Positions 8,323 through 16,906 of a stretch of 48,772 bases of DNA are shown here, one piece after another; positions within the stretch are counted from its first letter, which is position 1; each line of letters begins with the position of its first letter. The notes under the pieces were generated by a model, which did not search any database, was not told where the DNA came from, and saw nothing but the letters and a program-made list of their open reading frames with translations. Where the stretch lies: positions 1 to 48,772 of the forward strand of contig JAIKXQ010000098.1 of NCBI GenBank assembly GCA_024684035.1, in the 5' to 3' direction. The position numbers and the translations under genes were made by a program. This DNA is from Eubacterium sp. (GTDB taxonomy: Bacteria; Bacillota; Clostridia; Lachnospirales; Lachnospiraceae).

Positions 8323-10089
8323 TTAAAGTTTCCAGTCAACGGATCTGTTGTATTCTTCCCACATAGAGGCAAACGTTCCTTTTTTCGAAAGCAGTTCGTC
8401 AAAAGAACCTTGCTCGGCAATGGATCCGTTTTCTACCACACAGATGCGATCCGCGTGTCTTACGGTGGACAGACGGTGGGCGATCATGATGATGGTCTTG
8501 TTTCTGGAAAGTGCGCCGATGGCAGCCTGGATTTTCGCCTCATTGTCGGGATCCGCAAAGGCTGTGGCCTCATCCAGAATAAGAACAGGCGCATTTTTCA
8601 GGATCGCTCTTGCAATGGTGAGACGCTGCTGCTCACCGCCGGACAGGTAAACTCCCTCAGAACCGATGACCGTATGAATACCGGTAGGGAATTTTTCAAT
8701 GATGTCCATACACTGCGCGGTTTCCAGTGCCTGATAAACCTCTTTTTCTGAGGCTTCGCGTTTTCCGAGGCGAAGGTTATCCAGAATGGATCCCTGGATC
8801 AGTTTTGCGTCCTGGAAGACAAAGGAAACGTTATCCATCAATTCCTTCTTCGGGATGTCCTTAAGACTGACTCCGCCGATGGTTATTCGTCCTTCATCCG
8901 GATCAAAGAAACGTGTGGCAAGGGAGGCAATGGTGGATTTTCCGCCGCCCGACGGGCCGACCAGCGCAAAGGTTTTTCCCTGTTCCACTTCAAAGGATAT
9001 GTGATTCAGCACAGTTGTTTCTTTGTCGTAACTGAAAGATACGTTCTCAAACGCCACGGAATAACCGGCGGGATGAGCAGAATTACTGCTGACCAGAGGC
9101 TTGATGGCGAGGACGTTCTCCATACGGCTGATGGCGTCTTCCACTTTCAATTTCGTCTCGTTGGAAGACATCATGCTGGTGAGCATGGCTGTCATAATCG
9201 GCGAGATGATGACGAAGAAGATGATCTTAAGGATGAATTCTGTATCGATGTTTCCCTTCGCAATCAGATTTACTGACAGATAAAGAAAGAGAAAAATACT
9301 GTTAATGGCTACGGTGTAGATCAGAATCGGCAGACGTACATCTCTGGAATAACCGGAGGCCCATGTAGAATACCTGTCAATGGAATCTTTAAAACGCTTA
9401 AAAGAAAAAACAGTCTGGTTAAAGGTTTTGACAACCGGTATACCCCGGATGTATTCCACGGCTTCGTTTGACATATCACTAAGAGCGTTCTGATAGTTGG
9501 TCATTTTCTCACGGAGTCCTTTTCCGGCCATGGACATCAGGGAAAGGAAGCCGATCAGTACAGGAATCAGGCAAAGAAGTGCCAGACGCCAGTCACACCG
9601 GAACATAAGGTACATCAGACCAATAAACATAACGGTGGATTTCGACTGATCGGGAAGCTGGTGTGCGAGGTAGGTTTCGCTGGCTTCGGTCGAATCAGAG
9701 ATCACCCGTCGAAGAGCACCGCTTCCGATTCTGTCCTTTTCACCCGGGGGCAGGAAAGAAATATGCCGGATCAGATGAAGTCTTAAATTTGTGGCTACCC
9801 GGAAAGCACCCAGGTGGGAACACAGGAGACCGCCGATATAGAAGAGGATCGCGCAGAGGGCGCAGATCATGGCGTATATGGCGTTGACTTTCATGTGATG
9901 CGGATTGCTGAAATCCGGAGCAAGGGAAACTGCTTCGCTTATGATCTTCCAGATAAACCAGAAGGGGAGCAGTGTAAAAACAGCAGACAAGCCTGCAAAG
10001 ATCCAGGAAGTGTAGATCATTGCTTTGTAATTGCCGCTGTACTGCATGAGCTTTGATAGACTCGAGGGTTTCTTATTGTTGTTTTTCAT
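8323..10089 (-). CDS. ABC half-transporter, fused membrane and ATPase domains (YbtP/IrtA-like)
   Basis: 588 aa, with an N-terminal six-helix transmembrane domain (residues about 25-310) and a C-terminal ATPase with Walker A GPSGGGKSTI, signature LSGGEQQR, Walker B VLILDEATAFAD and H-loop MIAHRLS. The start ATG at 10089 lies inside the last codons of the NRPS gene (17-nt overlap), with GGAG 8 nt upstream, so translation is coupled to the synthetase. Together with the next gene it forms the likely heterodimeric transporter for the product or the metal-product complex. The ATPase keeps all standard motifs, so both sites could be active. Confidence 0.88.
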   Translation of the reverse strand: MKNNNKKPSSLSKLMQYSGNYKAMIYTSWIFAGLSAVFTLLPFWFIWKIISEAVSLAPDFSNPHHMKVNAIYAMICALCAILFYIGGLLCSHLGAFRVATNLRLHLIRHISFLPPGEKDRIGSGALRRVISDSTEASETYLAHQLPDQSKSTVMFIGLMYLMFRCDWRLALLCLIPVLIGFLSLMSMAGKGLREKMTNYQNALSDMSNEAVEYIRGIPVVKTFNQTVFSFKRFKDSIDRYSTWASGYSRDVRLPILIYTVAINSIFLFLYLSVNLIAKGNIDTEFILKIIFFVIISPIMTAMLTSMMSSNETKLKVEDAISRMENVLAIKPLVSSNSAHPAGYSVAFENVSFSYDKETTVLNHISFEVEQGKTFALVGPSGGGKSTIASLATRFFDPDEGRITIGGVSLKDIPKKELMDNVSFVFQDAKLIQGSILDNLRLGKREASEKEVYQALETAQCMDIIEKFPTGIHTVIGSEGVYLSGGEQQRLTIARAILKNAPVLILDEATAFADPDNEAKIQAAIGALSRNKTIIMIAHRLSTVRHADRICVVENGSIAEQGSFDELLSKKGTFASMWEEYNRSVDWKL

Positions 10090-13000
10090 CGTTCAAACTC
10101 CAATTAATTCTTTTCACGAGGTCTGCGAGAGTCTGGGCTTCCAGAACCTCTGAAGTGCTGATATGTATATGAAGAACATCGTTGATGGAAGCGGACAAGC
10201 GGATTGCTTTCAGAGAATCACCTCCGGAAAAGTAGTAGTTGTCTTCCCCTGAAGCGTCCGAAAGATTCAGATTGACGCACCATAATTCCTTGATTTTATT
10301 GAATAGACAATCATCGTCTGCGTTCGGAGACGGAGATGACTTTTCTGTTTGTCCGGAATTCTGAAACATGGAACGGATTCTTTTCCGGTCCGCCTTACCA
10401 TTGGCACTCATAGGAAGCTTGTCACCGGTATGAATTGCTGTTGGTATCATATAGGAAGGCAGACGCTGTTTCAGAAACTGAAGGGCAGCTTCGGTTTCCT
10501 CTTCTTTTAATCCTTCCGGACGATCGAAAATGCAGGCTTCCAGATGATTGTAGGCGTTTTCCGGACCGCAGGGCCAGCATACGACGTTTTCACTGTGAAA
10601 ATAGGCTCCCAGATGCTTTTCAATTTCTCCTACTTCAATTCGATGGCCACGGACTTTGCATTGCTGATCAATACGACCGAGAAATTCGATGACGCCGTCA
10701 TTGTCAAAATAGCCTTTGTCTCCGGTTCTATACCATCTGGTACCGTTTAAGGTAATGAACTTCGCACCGGTTTTTTCCGGATCATTGTAATAACCAAGAG
10801 CAAGACCTTTTCCTCCGATCAGAAGCTCTCCTGTTGCATAGTGGGGACAATCCTGCATAGAATCGTCAACAATCCGATAGGCTTGATTTGACAAAGCCCG
10901 GCCGTAGGGAACATATTTTCCCCGCAAATCTGCTTCTGAGCGGACTTCATACCAGTTTGACCAGATCGAGGCTTCGGTGGCGCCGCCCATACCGATAAAA
11001 CGGCAGTCAGGGAGCATTTTCGTAAGCCGCTGATACAGAGAAGAGAGAATCCAGTCTCCGGAAAGCATGACAGCCCGCAGAGGAGGTGCCGTCCCGTTTT
11101 TTTCCGATACAGTGAGAAGCATATCAAAAAGCAGAGGAACGCTGTTCCACAGGGTGACATGGTATTTCAGCGCCGCTTCTTTCCAGAACTCTGCATCCCG
11201 ATAGTGTTTCTGTCCCAAGACTACCAGTGTACCTCCTGCCTGGAAGGTGCCGAAGATGTCATAGACAGACAAGTCAAAATCGATGGATGACACTGCGAGG
11301 ATGCGGTCATTTTCAGAGAATGCAACTCGACGGTTTACATCCAGGATGGTATTCAGAGCCGAGGAATGGGAGATTTCCACGCCTTTGGGATTGCCTGTCG
11401 TTCCTGAGGTAAGGATGATGTATGCGCCGTGTGATGGATCCGCTTTTACCGGATTAAACATGGACGCGGCTTTTCCGTGACAAAAGTTGATCAACGAAAC
11501 ACCGGCGGGTATTTTGTCTTTGTTTTTCTCATCTGCCACGGCATATCGAATTCCCATATTTTCCATGGCGTTTCGTCTTCGTTCTTCAGGCTGCGCAGGA
11601 GTGATGGGGACGTAACATCCACCCACGGACAGGATGCTGAGAATTCCGATGATTTCTTTTACTCCGCGTTCCACCGTAAGAGCTACTTTTGTACCGACCT
11701 TTACACCGGAGGAAAGGAGCTGTTCAGCCATATAAGAGACTGCGAGACCTAGATCTTTGTAAGTGTAGGAAGTGTCTGTTTCGGCATCGACCAGGGCAAT
11801 ATGATCCGGGGAGTTTTGTACATTACGGAAGAAACCGGAGTACAAATATTCATCAGCGGGAACGACGATGGAATCGGGGATACTGACGGATGAATCAAGA
11901 TCCGGGTATTCCAGAGACGCCTTGAAAATCTCGTTAAGGTCTTCGGAGGAAAGGTCTCCGTTACGGGAAAGAAAAAGACGTAACCCCTTCTCCAGAGCAG
12001 AGAACATTTCGGAAATCATTTCCGGGCGGAACAGTTTTTCCGGTACATCCCAAATGCAGCGTAGTTCATCGTCGATCTGAAAAATCTGAAAATCTATATA
12101 TACCTGAGGTGTCTGGGTGATGATATAGTCCGGTTTTCCAAAAAGAGAAACACATTTTTCGGAAAACTGACGGACTCCTTCCGTACAGGAAAAAACGACA
12201 GGAGCCGTCAGCTCACTGCAGGAAGATTGGGCAAGAAGTTTTTGAACCTCCAGACCGCCGAAGGCGGAATGACTGTAGCAGTTGTAGAAACTGTTGCGAA
12301 TTTTATCAGAGAGTTCCAAAAGGGATTGTCCTTCAGAAAGGTTCACATTAATCAAGGTCAAATCCGTGAAATCGGCCACTGCAAGATCTGTGTTTTCAAA
12401 GGAGAGATCCCTGTTGAACAGGGGGATATTGATCAGCAGCTTCTTTTGTCCGCTCCATCTGCCAAGAATAAGACAGTATAATGACAGTAGAATCATGGAA
12501 ACGGTAGTTCTGTTTTCAGAAGCCAGTGCCTTCAGGTTCTCGTAGTCAGTTCTTGATAGGCTAAAGCCGTACCGCTGATAAGTTGAACCGGTGAGAGATT
12601 CCGGGCGTGTAGCAAAGGGTAGATTGCATCCCGGTTGAATATCTTTGACCAGTTCTTCCCAGAACACCTTGTCGGCTTCATAGTTTGCGGAACGTTTTTG
12701 TTCCTTCTGTCTGAGATATTGAGAAAAACTCCAGGGGATCTCTGTGACAGGGCTGTCATGAAGGTACAGGTCGGCGAGATCATCAATGATGATTTTAAAA
12801 CTCACAACGTCGGCTACCAGAAGGTCTAAGCCGAGGTGGAGCCGAACGTGTGAAGGATCCAGTTTGCTGACTGCAAGCTCGATGACCTGGCCGTTTTCCA
12901 CATTCAGTAACTTGTGGGAATGATGGCTTCGGATATCTAGTAGTTTCTCTTTTTTTGACGTGTCGTCCAGGCCGGTCAGATCATAGAAGATAATCTCTTC

Positions 13001-13498
13001 AGAACCCGGCGGCGTCTCCAGTATTTCCTGCGTTCCGTCCGGATAGAATTTCGTACGCAGAGCAGGATGTTTTACAAAGAGTTTCTTCCATGCTTTTGCC
13101 AGTCGTTCGGAATCAAGTGTTGTTTCCGGAGAAAATTCCACGTAGGCGTGACAGCTGATGCCTCCCAGGGGCTGGTCGGTCTGTCGCCCCCAGTAATAGG
13201 CTTTCTGCATGGGAGTCATTGCAAAACGCTTTTCTTTTGAACTGTTTTCGCAAGTTTGTGATTTTTCTTCGTTTTCCCTTTGGGCATTGCAAAGAGAAAG
13301 CCATGCGTTTAACGTGGGGACAGTTACCAGTTCTTTGAAAGAAACTGATATATTTCTTTTTTTGAGAATGCCGATCAGCTGGATCAGTTTTATGGAGTTT
13401 AATCCGTATTCAAACAGGTTTGCATCCGGGGGCAGATCCCCGGATGCGTTTAAGAGTTGAGTTATGTTTTGTATTACATACGTGTTTAGGTCGTTCAT
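10073..13498 (-). CDS. NRPS, carrier - heterocyclization (Cy) - adenylation (Cys) - PCP
   Basis: 1141 aa in four domains. Residues about 1-72 are a carrier domain with Ser35 in YGLNS, the place of an aryl carrier in HMWP2, PchE or MbtB. Residues about 90-520 form a Cy domain with a full DxxxxDxxS motif (DLLVADVVS), the entry motif AYYWGR and the late TQTPQV motif. Residues about 550-1010 form an A domain (LTSGTTGNPKG, YRTGDKG, LPMSANGK). Its pocket, read by eye from DFDLSVYD, WNSV, MLSGDW and ASIWS, gives the cysteine code DLYN-LS-IW. The C-terminal PCP has GGDS. There is no condensation or TE domain. Predicted job: condense and cyclise Cys onto the starter on its own N-terminal carrier, giving a thiazoline. 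The gene is third from the 3' end of the minus operon. Confidence 0.93.
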   Translation of the reverse strand: MNDLNTYVIQNITQLLNASGDLPPDANLFEYGLNSIKLIQLIGILKKRNISVSFKELVTVPTLNAWLSLCNAQRENEEKSQTCENSSKEKRFAMTPMQKAYYWGRQTDQPLGGISCHAYVEFSPETTLDSERLAKAWKKLFVKHPALRTKFYPDGTQEILETPPGSEEIIFYDLTGLDDTSKKEKLLDIRSHHSHKLLNVENGQVIELAVSKLDPSHVRLHLGLDLLVADVVSFKIIIDDLADLYLHDSPVTEIPWSFSQYLRQKEQKRSANYEADKVFWEELVKDIQPGCNLPFATRPESLTGSTYQRYGFSLSRTDYENLKALASENRTTVSMILLSLYCLILGRWSGQKKLLINIPLFNRDLSFENTDLAVADFTDLTLINVNLSEGQSLLELSDKIRNSFYNCYSHSAFGGLEVQKLLAQSSCSELTAPVVFSCTEGVRQFSEKCVSLFGKPDYIITQTPQVYIDFQIFQIDDELRCIWDVPEKLFRPEMISEMFSALEKGLRLFLSRNGDLSSEDLNEIFKASLEYPDLDSSVSIPDSIVVPADEYLYSGFFRNVQNSPDHIALVDAETDTSYTYKDLGLAVSYMAEQLLSSGVKVGTKVALTVERGVKEIIGILSILSVGGCYVPITPAQPEERRRNAMENMGIRYAVADEKNKDKIPAGVSLINFCHGKAASMFNPVKADPSHGAYIILTSGTTGNPKGVEISHSSALNTILDVNRRVAFSENDRILAVSSIDFDLSVYDIFGTFQAGGTLVVLGQKHYRDAEFWKEAALKYHVTLWNSVPLLFDMLLTVSEKNGTAPPLRAVMLSGDWILSSLYQRLTKMLPDCRFIGMGGATEASIWSNWYEVRSEADLRGKYVPYGRALSNQAYRIVDDSMQDCPHYATGELLIGGKGLALGYYNDPEKTGAKFITLNGTRWYRTGDKGYFDNDGVIEFLGRIDQQCKVRGHRIEVGEIEKHLGAYFHSENVVCWPCGPENAYNHLEACIFDRPEGLKEEETEAALQFLKQRLPSYMIPTAIHTGDKLPMSANGKADRKRIRSMFQNSGQTEKSSPSPNADDDCLFNKIKELWCVNLNLSDASGEDNYYFSGGDSLKAIRLSASINDVLHIHISTSEVLEAQTLADLVKRINWSLNDEKQQ

Positions 13499-13527
13499 TT
13501 TTTACAAATATCCTCAAATGCCGGCGA

Positions 13528-14025
13528 TTATGCACGGAAACATTCTTTCATCATGAGATGTTCGTCAATTTTTTTTCGGAATAGTCCGGGGATGGTGCTC
13601 AGCGTGATATACCCTTCATTGATATAAAACTGTATGGCAGACTGGTTCCATTCTCCAACTACAAGGAATATTTTTGATTGAAGCTTGTTTTTTCCTTCCG
13701 GACAAAGGGCAGCTTTCTCCAGAAACTCTAAAAGTGTCTTGCCATAGCCTTTCTGACGATATTCTTTTTTTACATAGATCATATGAAGGTAGGTGAAGGT
13801 ATGGAAGGCACCCTTCGTCTGAAACCAGATGAAACCGGCCATTTCAGTGTGATCATAAAGGATGTAGAATTGATCGTCGTCGAAGGACCGCTCCATGAGA
13901 GTTAGAAGGGTTTCCAGGGTCGGATAGTACTTCCTTCCGATCTTTGAGGCAAACAGGGTTTCTGCAAGAACCGGAAGATCCTCCCGCCCGGCCTTTGTGA
14001 TTTCAGTACCGTTTCTCTGTGTCAT
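13528..14025 (-). CDS. GNAT-family N-acyltransferase
   Basis: 165 aa single-domain GNAT fold. The acyl-CoA-binding motif A is visible as YVKKEYRQKGYGKTLLEFLE, with the RxxGxG signature, and a C-terminal EWNQSAIQFYINEGY matches motif B. Its ATG overlaps the stop of the preceding carrier-protein gene (TGATG), so they are translationally coupled. Such coupling hints that it acylates, or takes an acyl group from, the carrier-bound intermediate, but the donor and acceptor are unknown. An unrelated self-protection role, acetylating the product, is also possible. Confidence 0.85.
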   Translation of the reverse strand: MTQRNGTEITKAGREDLPVLAETLFASKIGRKYYPTLETLLTLMERSFDDDQFYILYDHTEMAGFIWFQTKGAFHTFTYLHMIYVKKEYRQKGYGKTLLEFLEKAALCPEGKNKLQSKIFLVVGEWNQSAIQFYINEGYITLSTIPGLFRKKIDEHLMMKECFRA

Positions 14026-14267
14026 CAGGCTGCACCACCGAACTGCGAAACGACTTCCGCGATGGAGGCTACGGTATTGAACTGTTCCAGCTCAATATCG
14101 TCAAAGGAAATGTCTATGTGGAAGGTGTTCTCCAGCTCGGATATGAGACCGATAATGTCAAAGGATTCAATGAATCCTCCGGAAATCAGCTCTGTCTCCG
14201 GGGTGATTACTACATCTTCCAGATCTTCGGAAATTGTTTTTAATAAGCCAATTATTTTTTCTTCCAT
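14025..14267 (-). CDS. Stand-alone acyl/peptidyl carrier protein (CP2)
   Basis: 80 aa, acidic, with the helical-bundle pattern of carrier proteins and the phosphopantetheine site Ser35 in GGFIESFDI, which is a variant of the usual DSL/DSM motif. It sits 5 nt after the PP-loop ATPase gene and overlaps the GNAT by one base. It is likely the platform on which the PP-loop enzyme and GNAT act. The sequence is closer to DltC- or ACP-like small carriers than to the NRPS PCPs of the same locus. Confidence 0.85.
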   Translation of the reverse strand: MEEKIIGLLKTISEDLEDVVITPETELISGGFIESFDIIGLISELENTFHIDISFDDIELEQFNTVASIAEVVSQFGGAA

Positions 14268-14272
14268 GGTAA

Positions 14273-15301
14273 TCAGATTCCTCCGTTTGTGATATCTTCA
14301 AGAGTCAGACCGATCTTGCTTAACGCCTTTGTGAGATCAGTATCCTCGATGGGTGTTTCTATGATTTCGATAGCCCTCCGTCGGGTCATTTCTCCGCTCC
14401 TAATCAGCGCACTGAGTTCCGATTCATGTTGCGCGTAGCCGAATTGCTGTTCAGCCAGATATTGAGAGACATAATTAAAAAAGCAGTTGGATGATTTGTC
14501 CGGCCAGCTGCGCTCAGGCATTTTCCACTTCAATTCTCTTGTAATGAGGGAAAGGATTTCGTCCTCGTTCCATTCAACATACTTGAAGGGGGATAGTTGT
14601 TGAATGTTTCCGTATTTCTCGCGGAAATACTTGTGCTGGTTCTGATAGAGAGGGACGTAATGACACATGTCCTCTCTTTTTCGGAGAAGATCTACAATGT
14701 TCCTGTCAGATTCATCGTAGATCCAGAATAGTTCGTTATTTTGGATGTATTGTTGTCCCTTTGTATATCCGCCAAGAACCAGAGAAATGTCGTGTTTGTG
14801 GCAAAGGGAAAGAACGGCGTCATCCAAAAGAGCGTGACAGATTCGACAGTAATACAGCTTCTTTTTGGATCTGATCAGCTCCGGAAACATTTTCAGCATT
14901 TCTGAAGTTTTGTAGATGATCAAATCCGTTTCCAGAATGTCGGTGGCATTCTTCACATTGTCATACATTTCATCCAGAGCAAAACCGTTGTCAATGAAGA
15001 TGGCGAGGGTCTTGAGTCCAAGAACCTTTACGGCAATGTAAAGGGTAACGATACTGTCTTTTCCACCTGACACAGCCACGGCACAGTCATATTTTCCCTT
15101 GTTTTTATATTTGTCCACTTTTTTGCGTAGAATGGACAGCTTTTTTTCTGCGGAGAAGTCATCGAAATTCATAGAGATGGCTTTGGCAGATTCTTTCTGA
15201 CGGCAGAGACTGCAGACGCCTTCTTCGTCGAGTTCGATGTGACCGGGGCATGCCGGCATAATGCATCGTTTACACCGTCGAATCGTAGTGTTGTATTTCA
15301 C
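14273..15301 (-). CDS. PP-loop ATPase, N-acetyl-sugar amidotransferase-like (amide/thioamide-forming candidate)
   Basis: 342 aa. An N-terminal CxxC...CxxC zinc ribbon (Cys10, 13, 30, 33) precedes the ATP-pyrophosphatase motif SGGKDS at residues 78-83. A further CxxC (Cys152, 155 in YYCRICH) precedes a GGYTKGQ segment. The overall pattern resembles WbpG/PseA-type amidotransferases, which adenylate a carbonyl and add ammonia; the extra cysteines recall TtuA-like sulfur transferases. No HisH-like glutaminase is near. Between carrier-protein genes, the closest known parallel is the AANH-type enzyme of closthioamide biosynthesis that thionates carrier-bound amides (known from the literature; the equivalence is my inference). 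It could introduce N or S into the carrier-bound aminoacyl unit. Confidence 0.78.
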   Translation of the reverse strand: MKYNTTIRRCKRCIMPACPGHIELDEEGVCSLCRQKESAKAISMNFDDFSAEKKLSILRKKVDKYKNKGKYDCAVAVSGGKDSIVTLYIAVKVLGLKTLAIFIDNGFALDEMYDNVKNATDILETDLIIYKTSEMLKMFPELIRSKKKLYYCRICHALLDDAVLSLCHKHDISLVLGGYTKGQQYIQNNELFWIYDESDRNIVDLLRKREDMCHYVPLYQNQHKYFREKYGNIQQLSPFKYVEWNEDEILSLITRELKWKMPERSWPDKSSNCFFNYVSQYLAEQQFGYAQHESELSALIRSGEMTRRRAIEIIETPIEDTDLTKALSKIGLTLEDITNGGI

Positions 15302-15318
15302 GATAATTGACGCCTCCC

Positions 15319-16500
15319 TTATATAGATACGTACGCAGAGATCTCGTCAAAAGTTTCTTTGTCCCATCCTGCCGGATCTGTGCCCTTCTGATTCAGAAAT
15401 GCATAAATCATTCTCTCGATACCGAAGGCGAAGCAGGCCGTGTGACAGTAGGTTTCATCGTCGGTTCGGATATTATAGGGTTTTGAGAAATGGGTTCTGT
15501 GGAAATTGATGGAACCGCAGGCGATATAGTTGTCGGAAAATGGAACGTACCATTTGAATTCCTGCTTAGAATCGCCCAGCATCTGAAACAGCTTGAGCTT
15601 TTTGTAGTTGCTTGCGAAGAAGGAATCGTTGGCGGTATCAAGTTTACAGTTGAGTTTGAAGGTATCCACCCAGAACTGCCATAAGCCCTTGGCTTTCTCG
15701 ATTCCGGCTCTGCACTGGTCGGGGGTTCCGATAAATACATATTCTTTCATTGTGAATTCATTTAATCTGGCCAGTTCGAAAACGTTGTCTGCTTCATTCC
15801 GGAAACAGGTGCCTTTAACCATATATACGAGCGGTTTTTCCGGAGGGACGGTGCTGTTCGCAAGAATGCCGTAGAGTGGAGCACATGCGGCGTGACGAAG
15901 TACATTGACCGGTTTCTTCATCTCATCAAAAATTGTAGAATCAGATATTCCGTTCTGCGCGAAACGATTCAGCGTATCCAGATCGTTATTCATAACAGTC
16001 TGGAACATGATGTAATGAGGGAAGGTCTCGAAATAGCGACCCAGTGCGTACTTCTGAATCGGATAGAGTACGGGATATTCATGTTCGGTCAGATCCGGGA
16101 AAGTATTTGCGCCATAATCGGCAATTTTCCGGTTGAAATAGCGAAAGAGTTTCAATACGATTCCGCTGTAGGCGTATACACCTTTGGCCATTTCGTGGAG
16201 TGCCCCTGTTTTCAAGAGTTCAGGGAACACGGATTCCCGGTTGATGGTCGTTGCATCGGTGTGATCCGCCAGAGTTTTGATGGGGATTTCCTTTCCACCA
16301 AGTTTTTTTGCGAGAATCATTTCCTTAAGTTGTTCTGTTTTGGAGAGGACGTCGTCCTTGTGGGATTCGTCAAGTTCCACGGAGATTTCATTATTATCTG
16401 TTATGACTTTATCGATATGCGTGGAAATATAAGGCAGCATTTCCGCGATAAAACGGATATCGTCACTTGAAAAATCTTTTGTGTCTATGGTGTACTTCAT
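15319..16500 (-). CDS. Class II aaRS-like amino acid:[carrier protein] ligase
   Basis: 393 aa with the class II synthetase catalytic core: motif 2 CFRNEAD (Arg234, Glu236) followed by RLNEFTMKEYV, and motif 3 FGIERM (Arg363). Cys206 (HAACAPLY), Glu236 and a Cys in ETYCHTAC fit the zinc ligands of the Bll0957 group, truncated SerRS homologues that load Gly or Ala onto a carrier protein instead of tRNA. It lacks a tRNA-binding coiled arm. The gene immediately upstream (4-nt gap) is a carrier protein, as in the Bradyrhizobium pair. It therefore probably adenylates a small amino acid and transfers it to CP1. Family assignment is good; the amino acid cannot be read here. Confidence 0.85.
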   Translation of the reverse strand: MKYTIDTKDFSSDDIRFIAEMLPYISTHIDKVITDNNEISVELDESHKDDVLSKTEQLKEMILAKKLGGKEIPIKTLADHTDATTINRESVFPELLKTGALHEMAKGVYAYSGIVLKLFRYFNRKIADYGANTFPDLTEHEYPVLYPIQKYALGRYFETFPHYIMFQTVMNNDLDTLNRFAQNGISDSTIFDEMKKPVNVLRHAACAPLYGILANSTVPPEKPLVYMVKGTCFRNEADNVFELARLNEFTMKEYVFIGTPDQCRAGIEKAKGLWQFWVDTFKLNCKLDTANDSFFASNYKKLKLFQMLGDSKQEFKWYVPFSDNYIACGSINFHRTHFSKPYNIRTDDETYCHTACFAFGIERMIYAFLNQKGTDPAGWDKETFDEISAYVSI

Positions 16501-16504
16501 GCGT

Positions 16505-16768
16505 TTATACCTCTGTATTGATTTTGTTTAACACGATTTCCGCCAGAGAGCGAATGGACATGGGCTCCGCGAGATTCATCTCGTTTGCGAGCACAATGTC
16601 GTATTTGTCCTGACAGCTTAAAAAGATCTGAACGATAGTGATACTGTTTATGCCAAGTTCCTCGATCAACAGGCTGTTTTCGTCAAAGGTTTCCGGATCT
16701 TCTTCGATCAGTTCCTTCATGACAGACCGGATGGTTTTCTTTACGTCCTCAAGTGTTGTTTTTTCCAT
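16505..16768 (-). CDS. Stand-alone carrier protein (CP1), partner of the amino acid:carrier ligase
   Basis: 87 aa. Phosphopantetheine site Ser42 in ELGINSITIV, with the usual helix pattern around it. It ends 4 nt before the aaRS-like ligase gene, the gene arrangement seen for known amino acid:carrier ligase pairs. It is preceded by a 138-nt spacer, the longest inside this operon. It should carry an aminoacyl thioester for the PP-loop, GNAT or KAS-like proteins, or for the NRPS. A recognisable phosphopantetheinyl transferase for priming it is not in the window. Confidence 0.87.
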   Translation of the reverse strand: MEKTTLEDVKKTIRSVMKELIEEDPETFDENSLLIEELGINSITIVQIFLSCQDKYDIVLANEMNLAEPMSIRSLAEIVLNKINTEV

Positions 16769-16906
16769 ATATGTTTCCTCCGTTCGTTATATAATTCATT
16801 TGCTTATTATCCCGGACAGTCAAATGACCATAAGATGACAATCATTTACTAATGTCCATAAGATCCAAGGAGACCTTATGGACGAAAAATGCCGCAGGGC
16901 ATGGGG
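16769..16906. other. Intra-operon spacer with a perfect inverted repeat
   Basis: The spacer between the KAS III-like stop and CP1 contains GTCCATAAG and its perfect complement CTTATGGAC (about 16855-16885), separated by about 12 nt, close to the KAS III-like stop. No T-run follows it on the minus strand, so it is not a standard terminator. An mRNA processing or stability hairpin, or a protein-binding site, would fit. No coding sequence is seen. Confidence 0.4.
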
